Positions 10,246 to 20,693 of a DNA stretch of 50,255 bases are shown here, one piece after another. Under the pieces are notes generated by a model. It worked only from the letters and a program-made list of their open reading frames with translations. It ran no database searches and had not been told where the DNA came from. Source of the DNA: Paratrimastix pyriformis (Eukaryota > Preaxostyla > Paratrimastigidae); assembly GCA_027972325.1 (NCBI GenBank), contig JAPMOS010000212.1, forward strand, positions 1 through 50,255, read 5' to 3'. How positions within the stretch are numbered: position 1 is the first letter of the stretch; the number at the start of each line of letters is the position of its first letter. A program made the position numbers and the translations under genes.

Positions 10246-11244
10246 ATGTCTGACAGTGTATCTGAATCTGATGAGGATTTACAGTCTTTTGTCTCTTCAT
10301 CGAGTGAAATATCTATACCTTATGGAGATGATGAAAATAGTGAAGATTCTCAAAGTGTCAATGATGATGCCTCAGTTGAATCAAATACTGATACTGAGGA
10401 GTCTGATGATGACTCAAAAGATGAGTCTAAAGAAGAGCCTAAAGAAAAATCGTCGGATGAACTGATTGATAATATGGACTTCCTTCTTCGTAAAGACCAA
10501 CTACACAATGAAATACCTGATGGTAAAATTGTGTTTAAGACAAAGGAACAAGTTGAAACTGAGCAAAAACTAATGCAACAGGCTGTAGAAGAATTCGAGC
10601 AACAACAGGAACAGGCAAAACAAGCACTCAAAGCTCGTCCAAGAGCACCTCGTGCAATTCATTTCCCTAAGCCTCCAAAGAAACCAAAGAAAGCAAAGAT
10701 TTCACTCAAACGTGAAAACGACATCAATGAGCTGCTCGTGCTGACTAACCAACTCGGTATGGACCAAGAAAAATACAATGTGGCATTCTTCGCTGCAATG
10801 TCTGATGATGAACTGATGCAATTCAAAATTGACCTCTTTAAAGTTGTTGATGCAAAAATGGATGATTCATTTCACAGTAGCAAACATGTAACTGAAATGC
10901 TGCTCAAGACTGCGGATATCACTGAAAAGATAATGCCTAAATACCTTCATGGTTATCGTGACTCATTGGAATGTTCTCAAGAGGAGATTCAAAAATGCCT
11001 CGATGAAATGATTAAGAATGGTGATATGGAAGGCTTATTAAAGTCTAAGATGATGCAACCTAAGTATCAATTGATGATGATTCTCGGTGGAAACTTACTC
11101 GGACAAGTCAGTTCTAATATGAAAGCCGCTAAGTCTGTTGTCGTTAAAGCAAAAGAAACCCTCGACACTGTCCAAAAAAACTCACCCGTGTCGCAAACTG
11201 TATTACCACGTTCGGCTACATCGGAATCGGATGTCTTCTTCTAA
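10246..11244 (+). CDS. Uncharacterised acidic/lysine-rich protein of the virus-like fossil
   Basis: A 332-residue frame starting at an ATG 66 bp from the divergent ATPase. The first 90 residues are very rich in Ser, Asp and Glu; a Gln/Glu helix and a Lys/Pro-rich stretch (about residues 120-155) follow; the rest is predicted helical with several MMQP/KMM-type segments. I do not recognise a family. Position between the ATPase and a membrane protein gene suggests a virion or DNA-binding structural role, but nothing in the sequence proves it. Codon use is AT-rich, unlike the LINEs. Confidence 0.6.
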   Translation: MSDSVSESDEDLQSFVSSSSEISIPYGDDENSEDSQSVNDDASVESNTDTEESDDDSKDESKEEPKEKSSDELIDNMDFLLRKDQLHNEIPDGKIVFKTKEQVETEQKLMQQAVEEFEQQQEQAKQALKARPRAPRAIHFPKPPKKPKKAKISLKRENDINELLVLTNQLGMDQEKYNVAFFAAMSDDELMQFKIDLFKVVDAKMDDSFHSSKHVTEMLLKTADITEKIMPKYLHGYRDSLECSQEEIQKCLDEMIKNGDMEGLLKSKMMQPKYQLMMILGGNLLGQVSSNMKAAKSVVVKAKETLDTVQKNSPVSQTVLPRSATSESDVFF

Positions 11245-11256
11245 TCACAACTAAGT

Positions 11257-11724
11257 ATGTCTTCTTCTCCTAATTCTTATTTGTCCTTAATTTTTTTATC
11301 CATGAATAGTATTGAATCATTCATGGCTTCTGACACTAAATCTGCAATCGACCTAAAAGACATCACAATCAAATCAATCAGTGGTGTATCGCTGTATTGG
11401 CTTATCACAAAAACTCTCTCACTGCGGAGTGATTATGCACACTACTTAAATGTTGGCTTAGCCGGCGCCGGCGGACTTACCATTGTGGCTCCAATCCTAC
11501 AAAACCTAATCGATGGAAAAGACCTGATGACTGGAATCTCCTTTGATTCCCTAATGCTTAAGAACGCACTAATCGATGGCGGAATGACTCTGGTTGTGTA
11601 TCAGGCACTTCGTTTTGCTTTTGGAGATAAAGTCGATGCAAGCCTTCTGAATCATTTTGCTACTGTCGCATGCTCTGTGATCGGTGGTGACATGATTCGT
11701 CCTTACATCCTCTCTAAGCTATAA
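11257..11724 (+). CDS. Small membrane protein of the virus-like fossil
   Basis: A frame of up to 155 residues; an internal Met (MNSIESF or MASDTKS) may be the true start. It has at least two hydrophobic, Gly-rich segments that look like membrane helices (around LNVGLAGAGGLTIVAPIL, and later LNHFATVACSVIGGDMI), with a charged loop between them. It lies 12 bp after the preceding gene in the same direction. Polintons and virophages often carry small membrane proteins near the ATPase and capsid genes. No specific family is recognised. Confidence 0.55.
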   Translation: MSSSPNSYLSLIFLSMNSIESFMASDTKSAIDLKDITIKSISGVSLYWLITKTLSLRSDYAHYLNVGLAGAGGLTIVAPILQNLIDGKDLMTGISFDSLMLKNALIDGGMTLVVYQALRFAFGDKVDASLLNHFATVACSVIGGDMIRPYILSKL

Positions 11725-11786
11725 ACTTATCGTCAATTGACTTTAATCTTTTCATGTTTTTGTATTTTTCTATTGCGGTTATATAG

Positions 11787-11909
11787 ATGGAACCACAAAA
11801 GAAAGTCATCTTTACTGACAGAATCTCTCTCGCTAACACTTTTGGTTACGATAGAGTAGCTGTCGAAACTCAGAATGAAAATCCTCTTGAACTTAGATGT
11901 AATGCTCCT
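11787..11909 (+). pseudogene. Start of a further gene of the virus-like fossil, partial
   Basis: Begins at an ATG immediately after a TATATAG motif and keeps the AT-rich codon use of its neighbours for about 40 codons before the junction with LINE-X at about 11910. Too short for a family call. Confidence 0.5.
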
Positions 11910-12397
11910 GCTTCAGGCGCCCCCTTGTTGCATTCGTCGTCCCACTCGCCCCTACCTTCTCTTTTTTACCCTCCCTGTCGCCCTGCGTCTTTCTCCGACA
12001 CGTCGCCGGCACCACCACCGAGAGCTTCCCACTCTGCCCCAAAGCCAACTTGGTCTGCTTCTTCCCCTTCTTTGCTTCTCAGTCTTGCAGCCGGCTCCAT
12101 TGACCTTGTCCTCGCCATTCCTCTGCTTCAATGCCCTCTGGCTCCCCTCCCTCGCTCTCTCCATCCTTGCTTTCTCTCTTTCCTTCTCCGCCGCCTCTTC
12201 CTCTCTAATCCGCCTCGCCAGCTTCACGTACTCCGTCTCCACTCTGTTCCCCCAGACGCAGACCCGCTCCATGATGGCTTTGACATCTGTGGCTTCCTGC
12301 CCTTCCACTGGAACCTACCCCCCACTATCAGGTCTGCCACGCTCCTGATCCCCCTCCTCATCAGTGTTTGTCTGTGTTGCTTGGTGATCCTGTGCGG
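11910..12397 (-). mobile_element. LINE-X fragment, left piece (ORF2 region between RT and RNase H)
   Basis: Encodes part of the ORF2 connection region: IMERVCVWGNRVETEYVKL and a Glu/Arg-rich helix, clearly homologous to LINE-A but about 75-80% similar, so a sister lineage. It is the left half of a LINE cut in two by LINE-A2; the other half resumes at 21825. At 11910 it meets the virus-like fossil without an RNase H, 3' UTR or tail, so this edge is a deletion or rearrangement rather than a normal LINE 3' end. Confidence 0.8.
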
Positions 12398-12407
12398 GCT
12401 TGCCAAT
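12398..12407. repeat. Target-site duplication of LINE-A2, left copy
   Basis: GCTTGCCAAT, repeated exactly at 21825-21834 on the other side of LINE-A2. Joining the flanks gives continuous LINE-X coding sequence (compare the LINE-A1 region near 2870-2910), which confirms the insertion boundary. Confidence 0.9.
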
Positions 12408-12595
12408 GTGTGTGTGTGTGTGTGTGTGTGTGATACTTCCCGGCTTACGCCGAGTCCGTTACCGGGCCGAAGCCCGCGGGTAACATAGCCCTCCCGGTCC
12501 GCCCTCCTCGCGAGACGAGCTCGCAAGAAGGAACGCCCCAAGTGGCCCATGGGTCGGCTCGCACCCACAAGGGGCGGTCACCGCCGACACTCGGA
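12408..12595 (-). promoter_or_regulatory. LINE-A2 3' UTR with TTCG hairpin and CA tail
   Basis: Same structure as in LINE-A1: ATGTTACCC box, CGGGC-TTCG-GCCCG hairpin (plus 12463-12476), CGGC-GTAA-GCCG hairpin, GTATCACA and a longer CA tail. The ORF2 stop is at 12596. Confidence 0.8.
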
Positions 12596-13414
12596 CTACG
12601 TCCCTTCGTCCATCCCTTCCTCATTCTTCTCGTTCTTCTTCCGCTGCTTGATCGCTACGAGCATAGTTCTCCGCAATCCACCCAGTTCGCTCCCAATCTC
12701 CCTCTGGGTCTCTTCATCCACAATCCCCAACTCTTCTGCCAGTCTGCAGTCATTCGCGTAGATCTCCCTAAACCCGCATCGTCTTCGCAGTCTCCCAGCG
12801 ACTTTCTTCACCACACCTTCAGAAATCCCCCTCCAGTTATAGAGCACTTCGCCCTCCTTCGGACGCCGCTCATAGTCAGCCTCCACTCTTCGCGCTCCCG
12901 CCTCCTTTCGCAACATGTTCTCCAATGCCCACAAGGGGGCTGGGTCCATCGGGAATCTCTCTCGGGCCCGCTGGTTCTCAAAGAGCAGGATGCCCACGTC
13001 AAACGGGGCCTTCCCCGCACCTTTCTCCCCCGTCCGCCAGAAGCTCGGCAGCCAGAAGCTGAAGCCCCCTTCCTCAATGATAAACAGCTCCTTCAGTTGC
13101 ATGTCCCCCCTCAGCGCCAAACCGACTCCATGCTGCGCCTTCACTCCCTGCACCGGCCGCGTCCGGTTTGGCTTGCCCACTCCGTACGGGACTATCGCGA
13201 TACATCGGAAGGCTCTCTTCCCAGCTCTACCAATTGGGCTCTCCGCCCAATCGCCAATTGCCGTAAATAACCGGTCCATCTCCTCCTGTGGGTTGTATTC
13301 AGGGTTGGCGAAGATGAGGAGGTCGCGATTCTCCTTGAACAGCCCGTAACCATCCAGTCTTCCACCCAAAAACCAGTCATCTTTGCTGGGCGTCCTGAAT
13401 TCAGGGAAGCTCAA
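12596..13414 (-). pseudogene. LINE-A2 ORF2 C-terminus: Dam-like methyltransferase domain and basic tail
   Basis: A 272-codon open stretch giving the end of ORF2 in one frame. It reads SFPEF, FLGGRLDGYGLF, LLIFANPEYNPQEEM, CIAIVP, LFIIEEGGFSFW, then APFDVGILLFENQ, followed by a tail with a basic helix and the final KQRKKNEKNEEG. The motif order matches phage-type Dam methyltransferases, which put a methyl group on adenine in DNA; the NPPY catalytic motif is NPEY, as in LINE-A1, so the change is inherited rather than a private mutation and activity is doubtful. The N-terminal part of the domain (NQWTTPHVV) is in the adjoining frame; a 2-base difference near 13435 separates the two. Confidence 0.7.
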
Positions 13415-16218
13415 ATCTGCATTCCCAGGATGCGAGTGCCATCGTCGTCAAACTGCCTGCTTGTCTGAGCATAGAGGACACCACGTGGGGGGTCGTCCAC
13501 TGGTTTCGCAGGGTGCTCTTGTGGGTCTGCCCTTCTGCCATCTCCGTACTCATCCCATCCACATATCGATCGCACAAGTTCGCCACTTCTGTGGTGAACG
13601 TTTCCCAGAAGCTGTCCCAGGTTCGGGCGCGGTACCAGCGCCCCCGCGATCGCTCGATGAGCTCCCAGAGTCTGTCCATCGCTATCTGCTTACCTCTCAC
13701 CTGCACGCTTCGGCCCATAGGCTCCACCCATTTTTCTTGGAGCAATTGTTCTGCATCTTCTACTCCTTCCCCCTTGTCCAGCCATGCGATCAGTTTGATC
13801 GCGTTGGCACCACTCCACCTTTCCGCGACACTGCCCATCATCGAAGGGCATTCGAAAACCAAATGGTTTGTACAATCTCTCGCCCCACACCAACATTTCC
13901 CATCCCCTTCACCATTGATGTAGAATCTGATGTTGGCCGTGATGTAACGCTGCAAGATTGCCATCATGGCCAGTCTGCCCGACATTTCACATCGCATGGT
14001 CTGCGTATTTATTCCGCCATTTCCCGTCTGAGCATTGATGACCACCAGTGCGTTCTTGCATTTCCGGGCCGCCCTGGAGATGCGTCCGCGGCGGCTGAAG
14101 GACTGGAGGCTTGTGCGAAAGTCTCCCACCACCTCCTCCCCGTCGCATTGGTGGATCAGCCGGAAACCCCAAGTCCGTTCCTGTTGCACCTTGCCTATGT
14201 CCTGTTTGATGCTTTGCCCGGCAATCTTGTCTGCCAATCTGTTCCCCTCCGCATCCAGCGATGCCCCTGTCTCCTGGTGCCCCTTCACCCACACCAGCCG
14301 GACACCCCCCCTGTGCTCCTTCAGAATTCGCTGTCCCCTTCGGAGGAGGCCCTCGGCCTTCGACTCGATCAGGTCCGTCGGTGTCCAGTCGTCCTTCATC
14401 AGCCTCTCCACCCATCCCTTTGCCACCTTACTGTCCGTGCGCACCTCCACGTTTGCATCCTGTCCCACCCTGATGGCTTCCAGGATGGCTTCCAGCTCTG
14501 CCTCATTGTTTGTTTGCCCTTTTCCCGTGCACCTTCTCCCGACCCGCACAGCCAGTGCCCCATTGGACAGCCGCTCCACCACCGCCAATGCCGCTCGCCG
14601 GTCCTTCTTCTTCTTGGTCGCGCTGCCGTCTGTGTAAAAAGTCCGCCACTTCAGCTCGGGCTCCTCCACCAGCACCTCCACCTCTTCACACTCCGCCCGC
14701 AGTGCCTCCCATCGCCTCCACATTGCCTCGTCCCACTTGCCCGCTTTCATCCGGCTCTTCTTGCTTTCCCCGTTTTGGTCCAGGTGCCTCTCCGCCCCCC
14801 TCTTCTTGTCGCCGGCTTCAACATGCATCCTCTCCGTTTCGCCATCCCCTTGCTCGTCGGGCTTCCCTTTCTTGGCGACCTCACACCCCGGCTCTCCGCT
14901 CCGGCGTTTCCTGTTCTTCGCCACGACCACCAGCTTTCCCCCCTGCCCCACCATCAGCTTGGCCTGCCTCATCTTCTTCTTCGGGTCTGGGGTCCTGTGC
15001 TCCTCCCCATCCTCCTCCTCTCTCTTACCCGGATCCCGTCCTGCCCTCTCTCGGCTCTCCTCCTTTTCCTGTTCCGTCCTTGCCCTCTTCCGATCCCTTT
15101 CTGCCACTTCTTCCTCTCGGATCCTCCTCGCTAGCTTGACATATTCCGTCTCCACTTTGTTCCCCCATACGCACACACGCTCCTTGATGGCCTCCACGTA
15201 CTGCGGCATCGTGCCCTTCCACTGGAACCTACCGCCCACGATCAGGTCAGCCACACTCCTGATGCCCCTCTTCATAAGTGTCTGCCTGTGCCGCTTGGTG
15301 ATTTTGCATGGTTCCGCCAGCTCCTCCAGTGTTGTCGGCATTCCCCATTCCGCTTCTTCATTCGGTACATCCCCATCCCTCACGATGGCCAACCCCTTCT
15401 TGTGCAGGATCCTGAGCATCCCCGACACCACCCCCGGCATCTTTTCCTTCGCGTGCAGTCGGACCCACTTCCCGGGGTTGTCCAACAGGGGCTCGCTCGT
15501 CGTCCACAACTTTTGCAGCAAGGCAATTTCTTCGCGGAGCATCACCCCACACCCTTGCTGGTCTGCCACCCTGCCCAGCAGTTGCGTGAGCACCATCATG
15601 TCATGCACATCCACCGGGTCTTTGAGACCCATCCCACCCTCATCCTCCGGGAAGAAAAGCACCTCCGCCGGGTCACATTTCCCCAGACACCCCCCAATCT
15701 CCCGAAATACACGTGCATAGCGCTGTTGAAGGATCTCGAGGTCCTTCTGCGGCATGGGGCACTGCCTTGCGGTATATTGCAGGCACGTCGACACGCACTC
15801 GTTGATCATCTGCACCATCAACCTTGGGACCTTCTTGTCCATCAGCCTGTGCAGCCTCCCGCACATTTTCTGGATGACCTTCTCCGTGTTGATCTTCATG
15901 TTCATCTCCTCGTCTATCCAAATCCCCAGGTATCGGATGGCCCCACCCTTCTGCTGGACCTTGATGACCCGACCCTCACCCAGGTCCAGGTCCGTCTTGC
16001 TCTTCACCCCCACACAGGTAGTCACACTTGGTCCACGACAGCTGCATGCCCGCCTCCTCCACCTTCCGTCTCACTGTGTTGACCAACCGTACCATCTGCT
16101 CCTTGGTTCGAGTGACCAGCATGACATCGTCAGCAAAGGCAAGGACTTTCACCTTCCTCCCACTATCCAGGATATACCCACCTTCCTGCTTTCGCACCTC
16201 TGCCAGCACTTCCTCCAT
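13401..16218 (-). pseudogene. LINE-A2 ORF2: end of reverse transcriptase, connection, RNase H, zinc knuckle
   Basis: The 16218-15976 segment carries the catalytic FADDVMLV box. The 874-codon stretch from 16025 holds motif E (RYLGIWI), the Arg/Lys-rich connection, RNase H with FYTDGS (about 14640), TNNEAELEA, RTDS, KGHQ and GNRLAD, and the knuckle CWCGARDCTNHLVFEC. It ends in the first third of the methyltransferase-like domain. Catalytic residues are conserved; the breaks are single small indels. Confidence 0.88.
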
Positions 16219-17986
16219 GAATGAGATAAATAGTAGACATGAAAGCGGGTCCCCTGACTGATGCCTCTCTCTATCTCGTAGCTCTCCGTCAACCCGAAAC
16301 CCGTGATGACTTTGGCCTTCCTCCCCTCATACAGACTGTCCACATACCTGATGAATGCCTCCTCCACCCCCATCCGTCTCAGTCCCCTCCTCAGTGCGTC
16401 CATGTCCACTGTATCGTAGGCTTTTTGATATCTAACGAACACATGTGGAATTCCCTGCCTCCCATTATCTTTGCATCCGTCAGCACTCCCATAATTTCTG
16501 CAATTGGGGTCTCAATCCTCCTCCCTCTCAGAAACCCAAACTGCTCCTCCCCAAACACCTTCTTTTGCACGCACCACTCTTGAAACCGCGACGCCACCAC
16601 CACCTGCAACCCCTTCAAAAAGACTTGTATCAAAGTGATTGGCCTTCTGCCTGCCGGGTCCCCGGGGTGCTCTGTCTGCGACTTTGTGGCCATGAACACC
16701 GAGCTAACCTTGAGCTCCTGCGGCACCTCACTCCGCTCCAACATCTCATTGTACCTCCTCCCCAACCACTCTTTGATCTCGTCCCCACAGGCATGGATCA
16801 TCTCCGCCGTCACCCCATCCGGGCCCGCCGCCTTGCCATCTGGGAGCGCACCCAAGATTGTCTCAACATCGTACGTGGTGAGGGGGGCCATGATCACCCT
16901 CCCCTCTTCCTGCAGCCTTCCTTCTGGCACCCGCCCCACCCCCGGGCTCGCCGGCATCACCCTCGTTGCCAGGTCCGCCATGAAGTTCCTCCATCCATTC
17001 TTAACCGACTCCGGATCTGTGACCACTTTATCCACCTTTCCCTCCGCATTCTTAGTTGCATACGACGTCACCGGCGCCACCCCGTCCGTCATGATGCCCT
17101 TGTATATGCGCTTGCGCTTCCCTTCCAACGCCCGATCCCTCTTCCTGTAATGCACTCCTCTCATTTTGGCCAACTGCTTCTGCATTTCCCTCCTCTGGAT
17201 CGGGTCCCGCTCCGCCATCGCCCTCCGTCTCAGCTTCTTCATGCGATGAGGCTCGTAATCCCTGTCTGTGTTGGCCACATCTCGGAACCCAAACACCTTC
17301 CCCGCCGTCTCCCGCAGGATCCCACTCATCTGCTCGAACGACGGGTCCGCCCCCTTCTCCACCGCCTTCCGAAGCAGTTCGGCCACCTTCTCCCTGTATG
17401 TACGCATCTTCTCCACCATCCCTTCATACTCATCCTTCCTCTTCTCCCGCAGCAGCGCATCCAGGTCCGACCTGGACGGGCAGATGGCCACCTTCCTCCG
17501 AGTCGTCCCCGCCCATGCCGGCAACATGTTCCTCAGGTCAGTGACTACCATGTGATGGTCTGTGACTTCCTGCCATTGAACCTCCTCATTTCTCCACACC
17601 CACATGTTGTCTAACATTCGCGCCATCGTCCCCTGCGTTGCCAAGCAGAGGTCCAGCCTGGCCTCCCCTTTCTTCCCCCCTTGCTTGCCCTCCTCCTCCA
17701 CCTCCCCCTTCCCTCCTTTCTTCTTGTTACGCACGAATGTAATCTCGTTCTGCTTACCCACCATCTTCGCCGTGTCATACAGACCCAGCATCTCCTGCTC
17801 CCCAACCTCCTTGGCCCAGCTATTCGCGTCCGTGTACACCACCACGCCCCTCCCCTCAGCTGCTCCCTCCGCCATGCACTCTTCCAGCCTCCTGATAATG
17901 ACATTCCGTACCCTCACCTTGTCCTCTCCCTCCCTGTTGGGTGGTACAGATTTATGAGCCTCAGGTTGGTCTTCCCCTCCGACCAA
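16149..17986 (-). pseudogene. LINE-A2 ORF2: AP endonuclease (C-terminal half) and reverse transcriptase
   Basis: A 531-codon stretch (17986-16391) with VVYTDANSW, RLDLCLA, VTDHHMVV and the fingers/palm of the reverse transcriptase up to the SLDIKK box, continued in a shifted frame with AYDTVD and GISQG (16442-16149). It is almost identical to the LINE-A1 counterpart. The endonuclease N-terminus (VGWNVRGLGSDWKKSN) lies just upstream in another frame near 18270. Confidence 0.88.
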
Positions 17987-20530
17987 TCGAGAAACATCAA
18001 GTAGCCAGGGATCACCTCCCTGACCTTGCGCACTGCTATCTGTAAGGTCCGCCTATACCCAATCATCACCCTCCCTTGGGGTGCCGCGCTTCTGCGTCCT
18101 CCACCACCGAGCTCCTCCAGCACCACCCCTTCATCCACTTCTCCTCCAACTGTTGCTTGTTGTCTTTCGTGCCTTTCGTCTCTTGCAGGAGGCAATGTTG
18201 ACCCCCCAACTCGCAGCAGGTCCGCCACATTGCTCTTCTTCCAGTCTGACCCCAACCCACGCACGTTCCACCCCACGACCCTCATCCTTCCTCCTCCCTT
18301 GCCGGCAACCCCGCCCTCAAGTTGGCCTCCTTCTTGCCCTGGCACCACTTCTCCACCCCTGGAATTCCTCCTCCTCCGCCTTCTCGTCATATGTCTTCTC
18401 GATATCCCTCATCTTTGCCACCTGCCTTTTCTTCCTTGTCGCGTCCTTCTTCCCGCGCTTCTTCCTGGCCTTTCTGCTCATCCCGTCCCCAGGATACCTG
18501 GGCACCCCCGGGTAGGGAGTCCCCGTTACCGGGCGCACCCCGACTGCCCTATCTCATGCTCCTCCAGGTCTTCACCTCTCCCGCCTTACCCGTCTCCCTC
18601 TTCGTCCCCCTTGTGCCCTCCCGTCTGCCCCTTCTTTGCTCCCCCTCCAAAAGCCGGTCCCCACGTCGAACGCTGCATTCTCGACCCCATCCCTGCCCCG
18701 CCACATAAAGAAAGATGTCGCCATGCCTCGTCTCTTCCTCACCCACCTCCCTCACCACGCTGTCATCGAAGCGCCACCATGCCCCTTCAATCCTCTTTAC
18801 CGCCACCCAATGTCGCCCCCCTCCTCTCCTTTCGCAGAACTCGGCCACCGCCTCCAGGCGGTAGTCCGAGCCAAGGACCTCCACTGGGTCCGGCTGCACC
18901 CGCCACTGCGACTGGTCCACCCTGCCGTCCCGCCGATCGCGAACCACCTGGACCACCATGACATCCTCCATGCCCACCGCCCGTTCCTCCTGCGCGTGCC
19001 ACCGATCGGCACCACACTCTGGGCACCTCTTCCGCACTCGTCCGTCCGCCATCACCACCTTCCGGACCGCTTCACTCATTCTGTCACCGTCCTCTCCAGG
19101 CGCACCATCAGGCAGTCCCGCTCCCTTTCGCGGCCCTCGCTCACCCTTCCGCATTCCTGACAGACGTGCACCACCCTCATCCGCGCTCCTGTCGGGATCC
19201 GAGCTTTCCTCAGCAAGTCCGCCAGCGCATCCCCTGCATCCCCATCATGAAGCTCATCCAGCCCATCAATCCCCTTCTCCCAGATTGCCTGCTCCATACC
19301 CGGGTCTCCCCAACCACCCCTCTCACAACATCGAACAACTGCCCGGCCCCCCACCGCTTCCACCACCTGGAGGGGCTGTTGCCACCCAACAACGGTGGCC
19401 CGACTTATTACACACGCCTCTGTACCTCCCGACCCCGCCCCTGCGACAGGCCAGCCCCATCAACTTCCTCCAGCCCGCCACCACCGCCAATCAACTCGCC
19501 CGGTCGCTCCATCATCCCTCCATCACTGTCACGTCCCTCCCCTTCCATCAGAGCCTCCTTCTCCTCCCGTACCTCGTCCTCGTCCGCCTCTTCGGGCCAG
19601 TCTCTTTGCCTGCCACTCCGCCCTCCCAGTCCGCCAGCTGGGATCCTGTCCCCACCCCCAAAGCCCAAACCTCCGCCGCTCCATCATCCACACCCACTCC
19701 TTCCACGCCGCCTCGCTTTGTAGAGCCGCGTCGATTTCACACGCTCTCCGATTCACGCCCGTCCCTCCCCATTGAGCCATCGCCACCAGTAAACAGATTC
19801 CCACCCATCGATTCCCCCCAAATATATTTCGTTTGGTCCAATAACGATGTCCTCGCACTACCCCCTTCACCTGCGCCCATAGCCTGTGGTATTCCCGGCT
19901 CCCCTGACTTGGATCAAGTCGATCAGGGCCATCTTCCAAAACAAAGCCCCTGCATAAACACACACAACCTACCAACACTACCTATCAAAATCGTCAAAAG
20001 GATATCCACCAAACCGCCATCATTCTCTGCCAGCTCATGCAGGGACCCGTCCGCCCAACTCCGGCCGAAGATTCCCTCCCCGGGTGCTCAACCTGGCAGT
20101 AGCAAGCTACTGCCCCATCAGTTCCCTCCACCGTCCGCTCTACCCCATTCCACTGTTTTAATTCCCCGGCCTTCTTTTTCACCAAATCAGATCCCCATCC
20201 GCTCGTTCTTCTTCCTCCTGCGCTGCCCTCTCCGGCTGGCCGATTTCCCACCGATCGCCACGTTTCCTTTCCCACGCCTCCTTCTTCCTTTGGGTCCGTC
20301 CCCAACACTATTCTATTATCACCGCTCCCCATTTCCAGTATCGTAGCCATCCACGCCAACAAACCGTCCCCTGATCATGTCGGCCAAGCCCACACCCACT
20401 TTCCCCAGTCTGTGTAACACACCAACACACCACCAACTGGTTTTCAATAACAAGATCGAGCGTGCCCGAGACTCTTCTCAGGCCCAACGCCGATTTCGCT
20501 GTATTGCCCAACTCAATACGCTCAACAGCG
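17914..20530 (-). pseudogene. LINE-A2 ORF2 N-terminal part: Trp-rich region, USP-like domain, basic linker
   Basis: Spread over several frames. It begins with a segment VERIELGN matching the LINE-A1 ORF2 start, although no Met is present at that position, so the start is unclear. The Cys box region lies near 19390, and the His box (GGGRHWVAVKR), WWRFDDSVV and DIFLYV lie within 19154-18549. Here both zinc-finger pairs are complete (CQEC and CPEC), unlike LINE-A1. The basic RKARKKRGKKD linker (18538-18317) leads to the endonuclease. The same domain order in two copies shows the USP-like domain is a stable part of the element. Confidence 0.75.
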
Positions 20531-20693
20531 TAAGGGCTCAATTCAGTACTAATCTCTCTTCTGAGAATATATGGTCGTTCAGTTATCTTTCTCTTGGTAT
20601 TATCTGATTGTTTGGATTGATCACCTCTTTGTGTCTTCAGCACCTCCCCTCTCGCCCCCTTTTCACAGAATCGAACCAAACACAAGCTCATGT

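Larger units (their letters stand above)
9326..11909. mobile_element. Fossil segment of a Polinton-like / virophage-like DNA virus element
   Basis: An AT-rich island with compact, closely packed and divergently arranged genes, unlike the GC-rich LINEs on both sides. Parts present: a packaging-type ATPase on the minus strand, then three plus-strand frames (an acidic/Lys-rich protein, a membrane protein and the start of a fourth). It is a remnant: both edges are abrupt junctions with LINE sequence (LINE-A1 on the left, LINE-X on the right), so capsid, polymerase and terminal repeats are not in view. The frames that remain look little decayed, which suggests a recent insertion. The family is judged from the ATPase and gene style only; a Polinton, a Polinton-like virus or a virophage are all possible. 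Confidence 0.65.

Noticed and set aside
20377-20607. Small plus-strand gene in the LINE-A2 ORF1-ORF2 gap
   Set aside because: No homologous frame at the matching place in LINE-A1 and no recognisable domain.
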